From positions 1 to 61,590 of the forward strand of contig NZ_LAVA02000084.1 in NCBI RefSeq assembly GCF_000974985.2: a stretch of 61,590 nt of DNA, given 5' to 3'. Below, one piece after another: positions 60,268-61,590 of this stretch. Position numbers and translations under genes: made by a program. The first letter of the stretch is position 1. The number at the start of each line of letters is the position of its first letter. Origin of the DNA: Streptomyces mangrovisoli (lineage in GTDB: Bacteria > Actinomycetota > Actinomycetes > Streptomycetales > Streptomycetaceae). The notes below the pieces were generated by a model. The model was given only the letters and a program-made list of their open reading frames with translations, ran no database searches and had not been told where the DNA came from.

Positions 60268-61281
60268 TCAGTGCTTCGCGGGTAGGAAGCCCACCCTGTC
60301 GTACGCCTGCGCGAGGGTCTCGGCGGCCACCGCGCGGGCCTTCTCCGCGCCCTTGGCCAGGATCGAGTCGAGGGTCTCGGGGTCGTCCAGGAAGGCCTGC
60401 GTGCGCTCGCGGAAGGGGGTCACGAACTCGACCATGACCTCGGCGAGGTCCGTCTTGAGCGCGCCGTAGCCCTTGCCCTCGTACTTCGCCTCCAGTTCGG
60501 GGATGCCCGCTCCGGTGAGCGTCGAGTAGATCGTGAGCAGGTTGCTCACACCGGGCTTCTCCACGGCGTCGTAGCGGATGACCGTGTCGGTGTCGGTGAC
60601 CGCGCTCTTCACCTTCTTGGCGGTGGCCTTCGGGTCGTCGAGCAGGTTGATGAGGCCCTTCGGCGTGGACGCCGACTTGCTCATCTTGATCGCCGGGTCC
60701 TGGAGGTCGAAGATCTTCGCCGTCTCCTTGAGGATGTACGGCTTCGGGACGGTGAAGGTCTGGCCGAAGCGGCCGTTGAAGCGCTCGGCGAGGTCCCGGG
60801 TCAGCTCGATGTGCTGGCGCTGGTCCTCGCCGACCGGCACCTCGTGGGCCTGGTAGAGGAGGATGTCCGCGACCTGGAGGACCGGGTAGGTGAACAGGCC
60901 GACCGAGGCGCGGTCGGCGCCCTGCTTGGCGGACTTGTCCTTGAACTGGGTCATGCGGGACGCCTCGCCGAAGCCGGTGAGGCAGTTCATGACCCAGGCG
61001 AGCTGGGCGTGCTCGGGCACGTGGCTCTGCACGAAGAGGGTGCAGCGGTCCGGGTCCAGACCCGCGGCGAGCAGCTGCGCCGCCGCGAGCCGGGTGTTGG
61101 CGCGCAGGTCGGCGGGGTCCTGCGGGATCGTGATCGCGTGCAGGTCGACGACCATGTAGAAGGCGTCGTGGGACTCCTGGAGAGCCACCCACTGGCGCAC
61201 GGCGCCGAGGTAGTTGCCGAGGTGGAACGAGCCGGCGGTGGGCTGGATGCCGGACAGCACGCGGGGTCGATCAGTGGCCAT
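60268..61281 (-). CDS. trpS: Tryptophanyl-tRNA synthetase
   Basis: 337-residue class I synthetase that charges tRNA-Trp. SGIQPTAGSFHLGNYLGAV holds the HIGH-like motif (HLGN), VGEDQRQHIELTRDLAERFN is the conserved tryptophan-binding block, and IKMSKSASTPKGLINLLDDP holds KMSKS. Length is normal. Two ATGs are possible; 61281 (MATDRPRVLSG) fits the family start better than 61290, and neither has a strong ribosome-binding site. No tRNA gene or T-box leader is visible upstream. Confidence 0.96.
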   Translation of the reverse strand: MATDRPRVLSGIQPTAGSFHLGNYLGAVRQWVALQESHDAFYMVVDLHAITIPQDPADLRANTRLAAAQLLAAGLDPDRCTLFVQSHVPEHAQLAWVMNCLTGFGEASRMTQFKDKSAKQGADRASVGLFTYPVLQVADILLYQAHEVPVGEDQRQHIELTRDLAERFNGRFGQTFTVPKPYILKETAKIFDLQDPAIKMSKSASTPKGLINLLDDPKATAKKVKSAVTDTDTVIRYDAVEKPGVSNLLTIYSTLTGAGIPELEAKYEGKGYGALKTDLAEVMVEFVTPFRERTQAFLDDPETLDSILAKGAEKARAVAAETLAQAYDRVGFLPAKH

Positions 61282-61415
61282 GCTCACCATTCTCTCATCG
61301 GCGGCAGGCAGGTCGGCCCCCGGGCGCGGGGCGCCGGCCGCGGGCTCGGCTGTCCGCCCGGGCGGGGTGGGGTGGTGCCGGGGGCACGGGGGCTGCGGGC
61401 CGTGGGTGGTTGATC

Positions 61416-61435
61416 GCGCAGTTCCCCGCGCCCCT
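61416..61435 (+). repeat. Dispersed Streptomyces repeat, copy 4
   Basis: GCGCAGTTCCCCGCGCCCCT, followed by ATCAGGGCGCCATGCCTCGG. Part of the first unit of the 126-bp duplication. Confidence 0.85.
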
Positions 61436-61541
61436 ATCAGGGCGCCATGCCTCGGGGGGTCGAGTGCTCGGCGGGCGGGGTGCCCGTGAGGGGTGGGGTG
61501 GTGCCGGGGGCACGGGGGGTGCGGGTCCGGGGTGGTTGATC

Positions 61542-61561
61542 GCGCAGTTCCCCGCGCCCCT
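61542..61561 (+). repeat. Dispersed Streptomyces repeat, copy 5
   Basis: Same 20-mer with the same downstream sequence, in the second unit of the 126-bp duplication. Confidence 0.85.
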
Positions 61562-61590
61562 ATCAGGGCGCCATGCCTCGGGGGGTCGAG

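Larger units (their letters stand above)
61282..61590. other. Repeat-rich region upstream of trpS, reaching the window edge
   Basis: No gene is seen. It holds the trpS 5' region and a direct duplication: at least 61365-61464 is repeated as 61491-61590 with a 126-bp period. Each unit contains one GCGCAGTTCCCCGCGCCCCT copy. The array may continue past the window. Confidence 0.75.

Noticed and set aside
61295..61513. Minus-strand frame upstream of trpS
   Set aside because: Runs through the 126-bp duplication and the dispersed repeat; Pro/Ala/Arg-rich, with no ribosome-binding site.

Overview
The window is a stretch of Streptomyces chromosome (or a very close relative). The evidence is very high GC with G/C in almost every third codon position, many GTG starts, translationally coupled gene pairs, several ECF sigma factors, and the dispersed repeat GCGCAGTTCCCCGCGCCCCT. 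The gene order resembles my recollection of the S. coelicolor SCO4839-SCO4900 core region (trpS, DD-carboxypeptidase, sdhCDAB, nonulosonate genes, BMP-type nucleoside transporter, deoA). No phage, integrase, transposase, CRISPR array, rRNA or tRNA was found.

Layout. 0.2-2.1 kb: a SnoaL-tailed ECF sigma factor, a STAS protein overlapping it tail to tail, and a Uma2 nuclease. 2.2-10.7 kb: nucleoside uptake and salvage on the minus strand. Two paralogous BMP lipoproteins are followed by an ATPase, two permeases, cytidine deaminase and thymidine phosphorylase. A 12-bp palindrome (CTACGCGCGTAG type) lies ahead of each of the three transport transcription units. 10.9-12.1 kb: M20 amidohydrolase. 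12.6-23.7 kb: a surface-glycan locus with a sialyltransferase-like protein, NeuB, a NeuA-HAD fusion, a DUF6716-like glycosyltransferase, two GT2/polysialyltransferase-like pairs in mirror orientation, and an acyltransferase. It probably makes a nonulosonic (teichulosonic-type) cell-wall polymer. 23.8-29.0 kb: TetR with an FAD monooxygenase, a LysE exporter, a second Uma2, and an acyl-CoA mutase large subunit. 29.2-38.3 kb: L,D-transpeptidase, two related ECF sigma/anti-sigma pairs (the second anti-sigma very short), an MFS exporter, two hypotheticals, and a GH20 hexosaminidase. 38.5-42.8 kb: an OHCU-decarboxylase-like protein and the sdhCDAB operon. 42.9-45.3 kb: four unrecognised genes forming two convergent membrane-plus-soluble pairs. 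45.4-52.6 kb: VOC protein, a TetR-linked membrane/DCC operon with a clear dual-operator promoter, an MMPL transporter, and a divergent two-component system. 52.7-61.3 kb: peptide-type binding protein, metallophosphoesterase, SCO4848-like protein, DD-carboxypeptidase, YihY/BrkB protein, DprE2-like reductase, 2'-5' RNA ligase family protein, and tryptophanyl-tRNA synthetase.

How the genes work together. The nucleoside locus captures nucleosides through the BMP lipoproteins, imports them through the ABC core, and deaminates or phosphorolyses them. The glycan locus makes a nonulosonic acid (NeuB), dephosphorylates and CMP-activates it (NeuA-HAD), and assembles and acylates it with the flanking transferases. 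The carboxypeptidase, L,D-transpeptidase and hexosaminidase add a general cell-wall theme.

Limits. All product names rest on reading the translations for family motifs; no database search was run. Start codons were chosen from ribosome-binding sites, overlaps and family alignment, and several remain uncertain.
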